DNA from: JBBCJM01 sp037190175
Lineage (GTDB): Bacteria; Pseudomonadota; Alphaproteobacteria; Rhodobacterales; Rhodobacteraceae
Direction of reading: 5' to 3'
Assembly: GCA_037190175.1 (NCBI GenBank)
Contig: JBBCJM010000008.1
Coordinates: forward strand, 1 to 27,976
DNA: 27,976 nucleotides
Position numbers and translations under genes: made by a program. Below are positions 15,458 through 24,482 of the stretch, piece by piece. The stretch's first letter is position 1; each line of letters starts with the position of its first letter. The notes under the pieces were generated by a model that did no database searches, was not told where the DNA came from, and saw only the letters and a list, made by a program, of their open reading frames with translations.

Positions 15458-16092
15458 CGGGCGGCAAACTCCTCGTTCAGGCGGCGCACGAAATCGGTGA
15501 GGCCGGGCTGGCGGATGCGCTTCAGCCGCTCGGCCCGCAGGATGGCGACCAACTGGTCGAAGGTCTCCTCGACCTCGCGGTTCACCAGCACATAGTCGTA
15601 TTCCGACCAGTGGCTGATCTCGCCCTCGCTCTTCGCCATGCGGCCGGCGATCACCTCGGGCGCGTCCTGGCCGCGGGCGCGCAGCCGGGCCTCCAGTTCC
15701 GCGATGGAGGGCGGCAGGATGAAGACCGAGACCACATCGTCGCGCATCGCCTGCTTGATCTGCTGCCCGCCCTGCCAGTCCACGTCGAAGAGCGTGTCGC
15801 GCCCCTCGGCCATGGCCCGTTCCACCGGGGCGCGGGGCGAGCCGTAGAAATTGCCGAAGACCTCGGCATGTTCCAGCATCCCGCCGCTTTCGACCAGCCC
15901 GCGGAAGGCCGCGTGGTCGTGGAACCAGTAATGCACCCCGTGCTCCTCGCCCGGCCGCGGGTGCCGGGTGGTGGCCGAGACCGAGAAGCGGATGGTCGGA
16001 TCCCAGTCCATCAGCCGCCGCGCCATGGTGGATTTCCCCGCGCCCGAGGGCGAGGACAGGATCAGCAGAAGCCCGCGACGCACCATCGTCAT
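15454..16092 (-). CDS. gmk: Guanylate kinase
   Basis: This 212-residue enzyme phosphorylates GMP to GDP. The P-loop PSGAGKS lies at residues 15-21. SATTRHPRPGEEHGVHYWF and the FGNFYGSP segment form the GMP-binding region, and the VDWQGGQQIK and RMAKSEGEISHW stretches complete the lid and core. Length is normal (about 205-215). It overlaps yicC by four bases at its start and the gamma-CA gene by four at its end, so all are translationally coupled. ATG 16092 and ATG 16086 are both possible starts. The yicC-gmk order is widely conserved in bacteria. Confidence 0.97.
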   Translation of the reverse strand: MTMVRRGLLLILSSPSGAGKSTMARRLMDWDPTIRFSVSATTRHPRPGEEHGVHYWFHDHAAFRGLVESGGMLEHAEVFGNFYGSPRAPVERAMAEGRDTLFDVDWQGGQQIKQAMRDDVVSVFILPPSIAELEARLRARGQDAPEVIAGRMAKSEGEISHWSEYDYVLVNREVEETFDQLVAILRAERLKRIRQPGLTDFVRRLNEEFAAR

Positions 16093-16976
16093 TCCACGTT
16101 CTGCACCTGCTCGCGCATCTGGTCGATGGTGACCTTGAGGTCAAGCCCGATACGGGTCAGCCCGGTGGAGGCGGCCTTGGAGCAGAGCGTGTTGGCCTCG
16201 CGCATGAATTCCTGCATCAGGAAGTCGAGCTTGCGGCCGGCTGGGTCGGGCGAGGCGACCAGCGCCCGGGCGGCGGCGACATGCGCGGTCAGCCGGTCGA
16301 GCTCCTCGGTCACGTCGGACTTCACGATCAGCACGGCCAGTTCCTGCGCCAGCCGCCCGGGCTCGGGGATGTCGGCGAGCGCGCGGGCCATGTTGTCGCG
16401 CAGGTTGGCCGCCCACTGGTCGCGCCGCCCCTCGGCTTCGGTGCGGGCCTCGGCGGTCAGGCTCTCGATCCGGTCGATCTGGGCGCGGATCACCGCGGCC
16501 AGCGCGGCGCCCTCGGCCCGGCGCGAGGTCTGGAAATCGGCGATCAGCGCGGGCAGGTCGGCCAGGATCGCGGCGCGCAGGGGGGTGGTGCCCTCCTCCT
16601 CCGCCCCGGTCTCGGCCACGCCGCGCACGGCCAGGATCTCGGCCGCGGTGGCGGTGCGCAGGGCAAGGCCCGCGGCCAGGGCGGCGCCCTCCACCTCGCG
16701 CAGCGCCGCCAGCGCCCCGGCCAGGGCGGCGGGGTTCACCGTCACCCGCCCCTCGGCGCCCGCGTCGCGCGCGACCTTCAGCGACAGCGAGACGTTGCCG
16801 CGGGCCAGCGCGCGGGTCAGCTCCGCCCGCAGCGCCTGTTCCAGCCCCTCGATCCAGTCGGGCAGCCGCAGCCGCAGGTCCAGCCCCTTGCCGTTCACCC
16901 CGCGCAGGTCCCAGGTCCAGGAGGCCCCCGCCCCCTGCCCGCGCCGCGCCGCGAAACCCGTCATCGAGACCGTCAT
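16089..16976 (-). CDS. yicC: YicC/YloC family endoribonuclease
   Basis: This 295-residue protein starts with MTVSMTGFA and continues with VNGKGLDLRLRLPD, both hallmarks of the family. The C-terminal DUF1732-type region keeps GRKLDFLMQEFMREANTL and the following SKA block. E. coli YicC is an endoribonuclease that affects RNA stability. Length matches the family (about 285-295). A GAGGGG site lies about nine bases before the ATG. It is the first gene of the minus-strand run yicC-gmk-gammaCA-neuB. The 199 bases between its start and the divergent PAS gene must hold both promoters; I could not pick clear boxes. Confidence 0.95.
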   Translation of the reverse strand: MTVSMTGFAARRGQGAGASWTWDLRGVNGKGLDLRLRLPDWIEGLEQALRAELTRALARGNVSLSLKVARDAGAEGRVTVNPAALAGALAALREVEGAALAAGLALRTATAAEILAVRGVAETGAEEEGTTPLRAAILADLPALIADFQTSRRAEGAALAAVIRAQIDRIESLTAEARTEAEGRRDQWAANLRDNMARALADIPEPGRLAQELAVLIVKSDVTEELDRLTAHVAAARALVASPDPAGRKLDFLMQEFMREANTLCSKAASTGLTRIGLDLKVTIDQMREQVQNVE

Positions 16977-17175
16977 GCCCGCGCACCCCTCAGGTTTACC
17001 ATTTGTCTCGATTTCCGACCGAATCCGCGGGATGCCGCGCTATGTTAAGGGGGCGGTAACACCTGTTGCCGCAGGATTAACGCCGACGCGAGGCCGAGAG
17101 GGCCCGGGCGGGGCGGGCCGAGCGATAGCAGAGCGAAGGGGGCCGGGCAACCGGCGGGCGGCGAAGGGGTCGGGC

Positions 17176-17790
17176 ATGTTCAGGTCGGTGTCGGGCGGGG
17201 AGGCACGGTTCACGGCTCTGGCCGAGGTGCGCAGCTATTGGGAGGCGCTGCGCGGCCCGGGCGGCGCGGCGCCCCCGCGCAGCCTGATCGACCCCCGCGG
17301 GATCGCCGGGGCGCTGGAGAGCTGCTTTCTGGCCGAGCGGATCGCGCCCGGCCAGGCGCGGTTCCGGCTGGCGGGCATGGGGCTGTGCGACCTGATGGGG
17401 ATGGACCTGCGGGGGATGCCGCTGACCAGCCTGATCGACCCCGCCTCGCGCACGTCCTTCGCCGCCGCCGTGGCGCCGGCGCTGGCGGGAACCGGGCCGG
17501 TCACTCTGGTGCTGGAGGCCGAGCGGGGCCTGGGCCGGCCGGCGCTGGAGGGGCGGATGCTGCTTCTGCCGCTGGCCGATGCGGCGGGACGGCCGGGGCT
17601 GGCGCTGGGCTGCCTGGCGACCGAGGGCGAGATCGGCCGCACCCCGCGCCGCTTCGTGCTGGCCGGCGCGCGGGCCGAGGCGGCGGAGGGCCCGGCCGCG
17701 CCCGAACCCGCCCCGGGCTTCGCCCCCCCCGCCGCCGGCTTCGCCCCCCTGCCCCGCCGTGCGCCCCACCTGCGGCTGGTGAAGGGCTGA
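17176..17790 (+). CDS. PAS_5-type PAS domain protein
   Basis: This is a 204-residue protein whose residues about 15-150 form a PAS-like fold of the type known from alphaproteobacterial PAS_5 proteins: a helical start with YWEALRG, SLIDPRGIAG, then RFRLAGMGLCDLMGMDLRGMPL and a closing strand with LEGRMLLLPLAD. The C-terminus is an Ala/Pro/Gly-rich linker ending in a short basic LRLVKG. No kinase or output domain is attached, and ligand binding is unknown. The ATG at 17176 starts the recognisable domain; a longer frame reads antisense to yicC. It diverges from yicC and converges on the acetyltransferase with a 21-base gap. Confidence 0.8.
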   Translation: MFRSVSGGEARFTALAEVRSYWEALRGPGGAAPPRSLIDPRGIAGALESCFLAERIAPGQARFRLAGMGLCDLMGMDLRGMPLTSLIDPASRTSFAAAVAPALAGTGPVTLVLEAERGLGRPALEGRMLLLPLADAAGRPGLALGCLATEGEIGRTPRRFVLAGARAEAAEGPAAPEPAPGFAPPAAGFAPLPRRAPHLRLVKG

Positions 17791-17811
17791 AGCCTAGCCA
17801 GGCATCGCCCC

Positions 17812-18354
17812 TCAGCCGAAGGCGGCCGGGTAGACCAGCCTTTCCTCCGGCACATCGTTCCCGGGCCGGGCGATCAGGGTATGCGACAGCGGATAGGGCG
17901 AAGTGAGCCGCTGGGCGCGGGCGAGCGAGAAGCCGCAGCGTTCGTAGAAGCCGGGCTCGCCCAGGACGACCAGGGTCTGCGGGGCGCGCGGGTTGCCTGC
18001 ATTGTGCAGGATGGACTCCACGATCATCGAGACCAGCCTCGTGCCGAAGCGCCAGTCCTCCTTCCAGCCATCCTCGCGCCGACCGCGCCAAAGCGCCCCG
18101 CGCTGCCATTCCGGCAGAACCGCCACCGGGGCGAGGCAGCCCCATCCGGCGGGGGCGACCATCCGGCTGACCGCGGCATAGGCGCCGATCCGGCCCCATG
18201 GCAGCACCATCTCGGCCCACATCGCCCCGTCCCGTCGCAGGGCGCGCACCAGTTCGGCCTCGTCCGGGCCGCCGAAGGCCGCACGGAGAAGGGCGTCCAC
18301 CTCCTCCGCCTCGCCGGGGCGCATCTCGCGGGCAAAATCGGGGCCGACGACCAT
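17812..18354 (-). CDS. GNAT family N-acetyltransferase
   Basis: This 180-residue protein resembles YhbS-type GNAT enzymes: an opening MRPGEAEEVDALLRAAF, the motif APVAVLPEWQR, then FGTRLV and the later VVLGEPGFYERCGFS typical of the family. An acidic/basic insertion of about 20 residues separates EWQR from FGTRLV, where the compact acetyl-CoA-binding loop usually sits, so cofactor binding may be altered. The ATG at 18354 is chosen over TTG 18369 because GGAGG is six bases upstream of it. It is downstream of groL on the same strand but is separated by a strong terminator. The substrate is unknown. Confidence 0.82.
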   Translation of the reverse strand: MVVGPDFAREMRPGEAEEVDALLRAAFGGPDEAELVRALRRDGAMWAEMVLPWGRIGAYAAVSRMVAPAGWGCLAPVAVLPEWQRGALWRGRREDGWKEDWRFGTRLVSMIVESILHNAGNPRAPQTLVVLGEPGFYERCGFSLARAQRLTSPYPLSHTLIARPGNDVPEERLVYPAAFG

Positions 18355-18374
18355 GGCAGTCCTCCGCAAACGAA

Positions 18375-18400
18375 AAGGGGCGGCCCGCAGGCCGCCCCTT
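18375..18400 (-). terminator. Intrinsic terminator of groESL
   Basis: A 10-bp perfect stem (18375-18384 with 18391-18400) with a six-base loop is followed on the minus strand by TTTTCGTTT. It lies 20 bases past the groL stop and overlaps the leader of the acetyltransferase gene. Confidence 0.85.
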
Positions 18401-18420
18401 CCCCATAGATCGCGGGTGGA

Positions 18421-20058
<1,638 letters not shown>

Positions 20059-20100
20059 GTGCCTACTCCTTCGGAATTTCGTTGTTGGATCAAGGGGTAG

Positions 20101-20121
20101 GGTGCGTGATCGTCACGCACC
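20101..20121 (-). other. Stem-loop between groS and groL
   Basis: A 9-bp perfect stem (GGTGCGTGA with TCACGCACC) and a three-base loop lie in the 71-base intercistronic gap. In Agrobacterium the groESL message is known to be cleaved between the two cistrons, so this may be a processing or stabilising element; that is inference here. Confidence 0.65.
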
Positions 20122-20129
20122 GCGACGGA

Positions 20130-20417
20130 TCAGGAGATGATCCCGAGGATGTCGCTTTCCTTCATGATCAGCAGTTCCTCGCCGTCGAGGGTCACTTCGG
20201 TGCCCGACCACTTGCCGAACAGGATGCGGTCGCCGGCCTTGACCGAGGGGGTGATCAGCTCGCCCGAATCCTTGCGCGCACCTTCGCCCACGGCGACGAT
20301 CTCGCCCTCGGCGGGCTTTTCCTTGGCGGTATCGGGGATGATCAGACCGCCCTTGGTCTTTTCGTCGGACTGGACACGCTTGACCAGCACGCGGTCATGC
20401 AGCGGTTTGAAAGCCAT
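20130..20417 (-). CDS. groS: Co-chaperonin GroES (Hsp10)
   Basis: This 95-residue protein is the lid of the GroEL chamber. It has PLHDRVLVKR at the start, the mobile loop around KTKGGLIIPD with the hydrophobic GLI contact, and the closing EELLIMKESDILGII. The ATG at 20417 gives the standard length; the longer frame from 20465 would run through the operator. A GGGAG site precedes it. It is the first gene of the heat-shock operon, directly behind the CIRCE element. Confidence 0.99.
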   Translation of the reverse strand: MAFKPLHDRVLVKRVQSDEKTKGGLIIPDTAKEKPAEGEIVAVGEGARKDSGELITPSVKAGDRILFGKWSGTEVTLDGEELLIMKESDILGIIS

Positions 20418-20454
20418 CTGAGAACACTCCCTAGGGTTCCAGGTTGAATGGTGG

Positions 20455-20481
20455 TTGGCACTCACCCGGGGCGAGTGCCAA
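20455..20481 (-). promoter_or_regulatory. CIRCE operator (HrcA binding site)
   Basis: TTGGCACTC (20455-20463) and GAGTGCCAA (20473-20481) form a perfect 9-bp inverted repeat with a nine-base spacer, the exact CIRCE geometry (consensus TTAGCACTC-N9-GAGTGCTAA). It lies between the promoter and groS, so HrcA binding would block early transcription. The symmetrical A-to-G/T-to-C change on both arms keeps the pairing. Confidence 0.97.
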
Positions 20482-20488
20482 CGACGCC

Positions 20489-20517
20489 CATCTAGGGAGC
20501 ATCCCGCGGCCTGTCAA
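20489..20517 (-). promoter_or_regulatory. groESL promoter
   Basis: On the minus strand a perfect -35 TTGACA (20512-20517) is followed after 17 bases by TAGATG (20489-20494). The start site would be near 20482, at the edge of the CIRCE element, the usual arrangement for HrcA repression. Confidence 0.8.
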
Positions 20518-20547
20518 CGGGGTTCGCGCGGGTGCGGGGGGCCGCGG

Positions 20548-22158
20548 CTACTTCTTGCCCTTGTTCTTGGCCTGGGCCTTCTTCAGCGCGGCGTCCATCT
20601 CGCGGTCGATCAGCCGCAGAAGCTGGGCGTCCTTCAAGGCCCCGGCCGCCCCGATCTGCGCCAGCTGGTCGGGCGATTCCTTGCCCGAGGCAGAGGACAT
20701 GAAGCTGCTGGCGGCGGCCTTCATCACCTCTTCCTGGATCTTGCCGTCGATCTCGGCCAGCACCGCCACCGCCTCCTTCTTGGACAGCACGTTCTTCAGC
20801 CCCAGCTTGTTGATCCGCTCGGGCAGCAGCTTGACCTCGATGTCGTGGCGCACTTTCGAATATGCCTTCGTATTGGCGACGGAAAGGTTCTTCATCAGCC
20901 CGGCGGTCAGCGCGCTGACGGCCACGTTCACGTACATGTCCATCAGGTCCTGCCCGCTGGCGGGCTTGCCCGACTTGATCTGCTTGCCGAAGAGGTTCAG
21001 CGCCTCGGAGAACGAGGATTTCGACACCTCGACCCCGGCGCCGACCAGGAAGTTGGCGGCGAACTTGGTGGCGTTCGCGCCGGCCGCCTTGCCGAAGGAG
21101 GTGGCGGCGATCTTGGCCGACAGCGACTTGGCGCAGGCCTGGGTCCATTTCGCCGGGATCAGTTCGCCCACCCCGGCGGTCACCGCGGCGATCACCCCGT
21201 TCACCGTCAACTCCTTGCCGAGGCTGAGGAGCGTGACCTGCTCGCCCGCGGTCGAGCGGCCCAGGTTGTCGGCCAGCGTCTCGATCGTCTTCACCGCCGT
21301 GGCCGAGGCCACCGCCGCGGCGCCCGCCGACATGCCGCCGGCCACGATGATCGGGGTGGCCATCGCGCCCACCACGGCGAAACCCGCGGCCGAGGTGACG
21401 CTGAGCCCGGTGGCGATCCCGCCGGCGGCCCCGGTGAAGCCCTTGAGGAACTGCGCGATGTCGGCCGAATAGGCGTTCAGCGCCTTTTCCGCCGCCGGCA
21501 GCGCCACCGACAGCGCCTTCAAGTCCTTGGCCGCGAAGGCCCTGGCCAGATCCGAAGTGGCCTTGGTCGCCGCGTCGCGCAGGCTGTCCGAGGGATATTT
21601 CACCGAGCCGGTGACCTTGCCGGTGACCTTGATCGAGTTGTGGGTCAGCGCCTGCATCAGCCCGTTGCGGATGTTCAGCGCGTCCCTGTACTCCTGCACC
21701 GTCTTGACGTTGTGCTTGTGGTTGGCGATCAGCGTGGTGACATAGCGCGACAGCCGGTCGAAGACCGCGTTCCTGGCCTTGGTGTAGTCGCCCTGCGTCA
21801 GCGTATGCGTCGTGCTGCCGATCTTGACCTGCAGGACCTGCACGGTCTTCTCGGCCTTCTTGCCGCCGCCCTCGGCCGCCTCGCCGCCCTTCTTCAGCCA
21901 TTGCTCGTACTTGGGCTTCAGCGACTTCATCAGCGGGCTGTTGGGCTCGATCACCCCGATGGCGGGCTCGATCTTCGCCCTGGCCGCGGCGGCCGACAGC
22001 GCCTTCAGCACGCCGGGGTCGCAGCCGCCGGTGGGCGCCACGTTATAGCCGTTGGCGCGCAGGATCTTGCGGACGAGAAGAACATCCTCGGGCGCGTTCC
22101 GGACCTGCGGCCCGCCCTTTACCTGAAGCCCGACGGGCGCACGCAATATCTCCGACAC
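20548..22158 (-). CDS. Unrecognised 536-residue protein, putative secreted effector
   Basis: I do not recognise this protein by name. Residues about 15-80 resemble the peptidoglycan-binding-like modules found with type VI secretion proteins: NAPEDVLLVRKIL, then G-x-CDP-x3-LKAL and IGVIEPNSPLMKSL. A Gly/Glu/Lys linker follows (88-104), then a helical charged region (105-240), a very Gly/Ala/Val-rich hydrophobic stretch (241-290) that could enter a membrane, a second mixed helical region with AAVTAGVGELI (320-375), and a lysine-rich tail. There is no signal peptide. It is far richer in Lys and Asn than its neighbours. GTG 22158 is supported by GGAGGA seven bases upstream. It stands alone after the groES promoter. 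Effector function is inference only; no secretion or immunity gene is adjacent. Confidence 0.8.
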   Translation of the reverse strand: MSEILRAPVGLQVKGGPQVRNAPEDVLLVRKILRANGYNVAPTGGCDPGVLKALSAAAARAKIEPAIGVIEPNSPLMKSLKPKYEQWLKKGGEAAEGGGKKAEKTVQVLQVKIGSTTHTLTQGDYTKARNAVFDRLSRYVTTLIANHKHNVKTVQEYRDALNIRNGLMQALTHNSIKVTGKVTGSVKYPSDSLRDAATKATSDLARAFAAKDLKALSVALPAAEKALNAYSADIAQFLKGFTGAAGGIATGLSVTSAAGFAVVGAMATPIIVAGGMSAGAAAVASATAVKTIETLADNLGRSTAGEQVTLLSLGKELTVNGVIAAVTAGVGELIPAKWTQACAKSLSAKIAATSFGKAAGANATKFAANFLVGAGVEVSKSSFSEALNLFGKQIKSGKPASGQDLMDMYVNVAVSALTAGLMKNLSVANTKAYSKVRHDIEVKLLPERINKLGLKNVLSKKEAVAVLAEIDGKIQEEVMKAAASSFMSSASGKESPDQLAQIGAAGALKDAQLLRLIDREMDAALKKAQAKNKGKK

Positions 22159-22473
22159 AGGGCAATCCTCCGAAAAATCTTAAATGCCCACAGGTTACGG
22201 ATTGGATCCGCGCTGCCTACCCCCTATTCCGCCGCACCCCGCAACCCTTGGTTGTAGTCCTGAATGCGCGTCGCCCCTGGATTTAGCGCCGGAACCGGGC
22301 TGCCGAATAACCCATGGAAATCAACCGCCTGCGGCGCGGGCTTCCCGCCGGCCCGCCGCGACGATCACGAAAAGGTGAAGCCCCGCCTGCCCCCCGACCG
22401 ACCGCCGTCGCGGCTTGGCCCGCCGCGCCGGAGGTGGCAGAGTGGCGCGACGCCCTTCCGCCCCAAGGTGACC
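22159..22473. other. Divergent intergenic region without a gene
   Basis: These 315 bases separate the putative effector gene from the TraB-like gene and must hold both promoters. The part next to the effector gene (about 22171-22210) is AT-rich for this window, with AAATCTTAAATG, which may be a -10 region, but I found no matching -35 box. The rest is GC-rich, with no repeat or convincing open frame. Confidence 0.6.
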
Positions 22474-23475
22474 ATGCGCCTGCTCGCCCGCCTTCTGATC
22501 CCCCTCCTCTGCCTGCTGCCGGCCGGCCTGCGCGCGCAGGAAGCCTGCGACGGCCAGGACCTGCTGGCCGCCATGCCGCCGGCCGAGCTTGCGGCCCTGC
22601 GCGCCGCGGCCGATGCCGCGCCCTTTCCGCGCGGCAACTACTGGCGCGCCACCCGCAACGGGCAGGAGATCACCCTGATCGGCACCTATCACCTGAACGA
22701 CCCCCGCCACGCGGCGGTGGTCGAGGCCGCCCTGCCCCGCCTGCGCGCCGCCAGCCGGCTGATGGTCGAGGCCGGGCCGGAGGAAGAGGCGCAGCTGATG
22801 CGCGAGCTGGGGCGCAACACCGACCTCCTGCTGCTGCCGGACGGCCGCACGCTGCTGGACCTGATGCCGGCCGAGGACTGGGAGCTGCTGGCCGAGGAAC
22901 TGCGCGCCCGGTCGATGCCGCCGATGATCGCCTCGCGGATGCGGCCTTGGTATCTCGCCGTGCTGCTGGCCGTGCCGCCCTGCCTGATGCCCGAGATGAC
23001 GGCGCGGCCCGAGGGGCTGGACGCGCTGCTGATCGGGCACGCCGATGAACTCGGCCTGCCGCTCAGCGCGCTGGAGCCCTGGGACACCGCCTTCCGCGTG
23101 TTCGAGACCATGCCCGAGGCCACGCAGGTCGACATGATCCGCTCCACCCTCGCGCTGGGCGCGGCCGAGGACCACATGGTCACGCTGGCCAATGCCTATT
23201 TCGCCGAGGACAGCCGGCTCTTCTGGGAATACATGCGCCACGTCAGCCTGACCCTGCCGGGGATGACCCCCGAGCGGGTGGCGGCCGAATTCGCGATGAT
23301 GGAAGAGGCGCTGATGAACGCCCGCAACCGCGCCTGGATCCCGCCGATCGAGGCGGCGGCGGCCGAGGGGCCGGTCTTCGTGGCCTTCGGCGCGCTGCAT
23401 CTGGCGGGCGAGGAGGGGGTGCTGAACTTGCTGGCGCAGAACGGCTGGCAGCTGGAGCGGCTGCCGCTGCCATGA
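22474..23475 (+). CDS. Exported TraB/GumN family protein
   Basis: This 333-residue protein starts with a signal peptide (Arg residues, a leucine-rich core to about residue 18, and a likely cut after LRAQ). The mature part shows the TraB/GumN marks: LIGTYHLND near residue 70 with the GxxH motif, a central region with repeated acidic/hydrophobic helices, and FVAFGALHLAGEEGV near the end with a second histidine. These residues are thought to form a metal-dependent active site in the family, related to Tiki proteases. The ATG is supported by AAGG just upstream and by the signal peptide. There is no lipobox cysteine at the cut site. Its substrate is unknown. Confidence 0.87.
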   Translation: MRLLARLLIPLLCLLPAGLRAQEACDGQDLLAAMPPAELAALRAAADAAPFPRGNYWRATRNGQEITLIGTYHLNDPRHAAVVEAALPRLRAASRLMVEAGPEEEAQLMRELGRNTDLLLLPDGRTLLDLMPAEDWELLAEELRARSMPPMIASRMRPWYLAVLLAVPPCLMPEMTARPEGLDALLIGHADELGLPLSALEPWDTAFRVFETMPEATQVDMIRSTLALGAAEDHMVTLANAYFAEDSRLFWEYMRHVSLTLPGMTPERVAAEFAMMEEALMNARNRAWIPPIEAAAAEGPVFVAFGALHLAGEEGVLNLLAQNGWQLERLPLP

Positions 23476-23573
23476 GACGGGGCCGCTCCATCCAGCCCTG
23501 CTGCTCTCTTCGCTGCGCTCCCCAACCGAGCGAAGAAAGCCGCAAGGCCTTGATGAGCGGCCCCGGGGGACCC

Positions 23574-23744
23574 CTACCGGCCGCGGGATTTCCCGGGCAA
23601 CGGCATGGGCTTGGCCAAGCCCCCTTTCGGCCCCTTGGGCCCCTTCGGCCCGCGGGCCTGCGCGGGGTCGAAGCCCCGCTTCGCCGGGATCAGCACGGGT
23701 TTCGGCCCCGCGCCCGGCGCGGGTGTCTTGTCGGATTTCGGCAT
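23574..23744 (-). CDS. Small basic PKG-repeat protein
   Basis: This is a 56-residue protein, too short for ordinary gene finders, that I consider real. It begins MPKSDKTPAPG, has a central VLIPAKRGFDPAQA, then three consecutive Pro-Lys-Gly triplets (residues about 33-41) and a basic Gly/Pro/Arg end. It has no cysteine, no hydrophobic segment and a high positive charge, so it could bind nucleic acid or be disordered. AAAGGG lies about seven bases before the ATG at 23744. It may be transcribed from the promoter at 23959-23987, behind the 8-codon frame. Function is unknown. The 98 bases up to the TraB-like stop hold only an 8-bp inverted repeat (23507-23514 and 23529-23536). Confidence 0.6.
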   Translation of the reverse strand: MPKSDKTPAPGAGPKPVLIPAKRGFDPAQARGPKGPKGPKGGLAKPMPLPGKSRGR

Positions 23745-23902
23745 GATCTGCCCTTTCGGATGGAATGACCGGGTGCCGCCGCGACGGGCGGCGTTGCAGC
23801 CCCGCAGGGCGCGGGCTCAGATCAGGTCCATTGTCAGGGTACTCCCCGCAAGATCGGCAATGGCCCCGGCCCGGGCTGGCGGGGGCGGACGGCGGCGGCG
23901 CC

Positions 23903-23929
23903 TCAGGGCGCTACGAAGAACCAGTCCAT
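23903..23929 (-). CDS. Eight-codon open frame with a ribosome site
   Basis: ATG at 23929 opens a frame encoding MDWFFVAP and then a TGA stop. GAAGGAG lies nine bases upstream (23939-23945), and a promoter-like pair is found at 23959-23987. It may be a leader peptide that senses an aromatic amino acid or translation stress, or a chance frame on a small RNA. No other gene fits the 252 bases between the nusB end and the 56-residue gene. Confidence 0.35.
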   Translation of the reverse strand: MDWFFVAP

Positions 23930-23958
23930 GGCGATGCACTCCTTCGCGGAAGGCCCCA

Positions 23959-23987
23959 TAGATAGGCGCCGCGTCGGCCGCGGTCAA
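23959..23987 (-). promoter_or_regulatory. Candidate promoter downstream of nusB
   Basis: On the minus strand TTGACC (23982-23987) is followed after 17 bases by TATCTA (23959-23964). The same -35 box, spacing and TATCT core occur in the tRNA-Asp promoter at 323-351, which supports it. It sits just after the nusB stop at 23997. Confidence 0.5.
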
Positions 23988-23996
23988 CCGGCCGGC

Positions 23997-24482
23997 TCAG
24001 AACCCCTCGGGCCTGGCCTCGTGCGCCATGTGGTCGAGCACGGCGTTGACGAAGCCGGCCTCCTTGCCCTCGGGGAAGAAGGCCCGCGCGATCTCCACGT
24101 ATTCGGTGATCGCCACCCGGGGCGGCGTGTCCAGCGCCACCAGTTCCGCCCCGGCGGCGCGGAACAGCGCGCGCAGCACCGGGTCGATGCGGGCGATGGG
24201 CCATTTGGCCCCCAGCGCGCGGTCGGTCATCTGGTCGATGCGGGCCTGCCAGTTCACCGCCTGCCCCAGCACGGCGCGGAAATGGCCGGGGTCGCCCTCT
24301 TCCAGCGCCACCGGCTCGCCCTCGCCGGTGTCGATGGCGGCGCCGAAGCGGTGGGTCTCGAACTCGGCCGCCACCGCGGCGGCGTCCTGGCCCGAGGTCT
24401 CCATCTGGAACAGCGCCTGCACGGCATAGAGCCTGGCCGCGGTCTTGCGCCGGCGCCCTGCCCCCATCGGCCGGGTGGTCAT
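23997..24482 (-). CDS. nusB: Transcription antitermination factor NusB
   Basis: This 161-residue all-helical protein binds boxA RNA with NusE (S10) in rRNA antitermination complexes. Family blocks are RRRKTAARLYAVQALFQME at the start, then IARIDPVLRALFRAAGAEL and PPRVAITEYVEIARAFFPEGKEAGFVNAVLD at the end. The ATG overlaps the ribH stop by four bases (ATGA), so it is translationally coupled as third gene of ribBX-ribH-nusB, a conserved alphaproteobacterial arrangement. Length and motifs are normal. Confidence 0.96.
   Translation of the reverse strand: MTTRPMGAGRRRKTAARLYAVQALFQMETSGQDAAAVAAEFETHRFGAAIDTGEGEPVALEEGDPGHFRAVLGQAVNWQARIDQMTDRALGAKWPIARIDPVLRALFRAAGAELVALDTPPRVAITEYVEIARAFFPEGKEAGFVNAVLDHMAHEARPEGF

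Noticed and set aside
23507..23536. Inverted repeat after the TraB-like gene as an intrinsic terminator
   Set aside because: The 8-bp stem has a 14-base loop and no T-tract on either strand.
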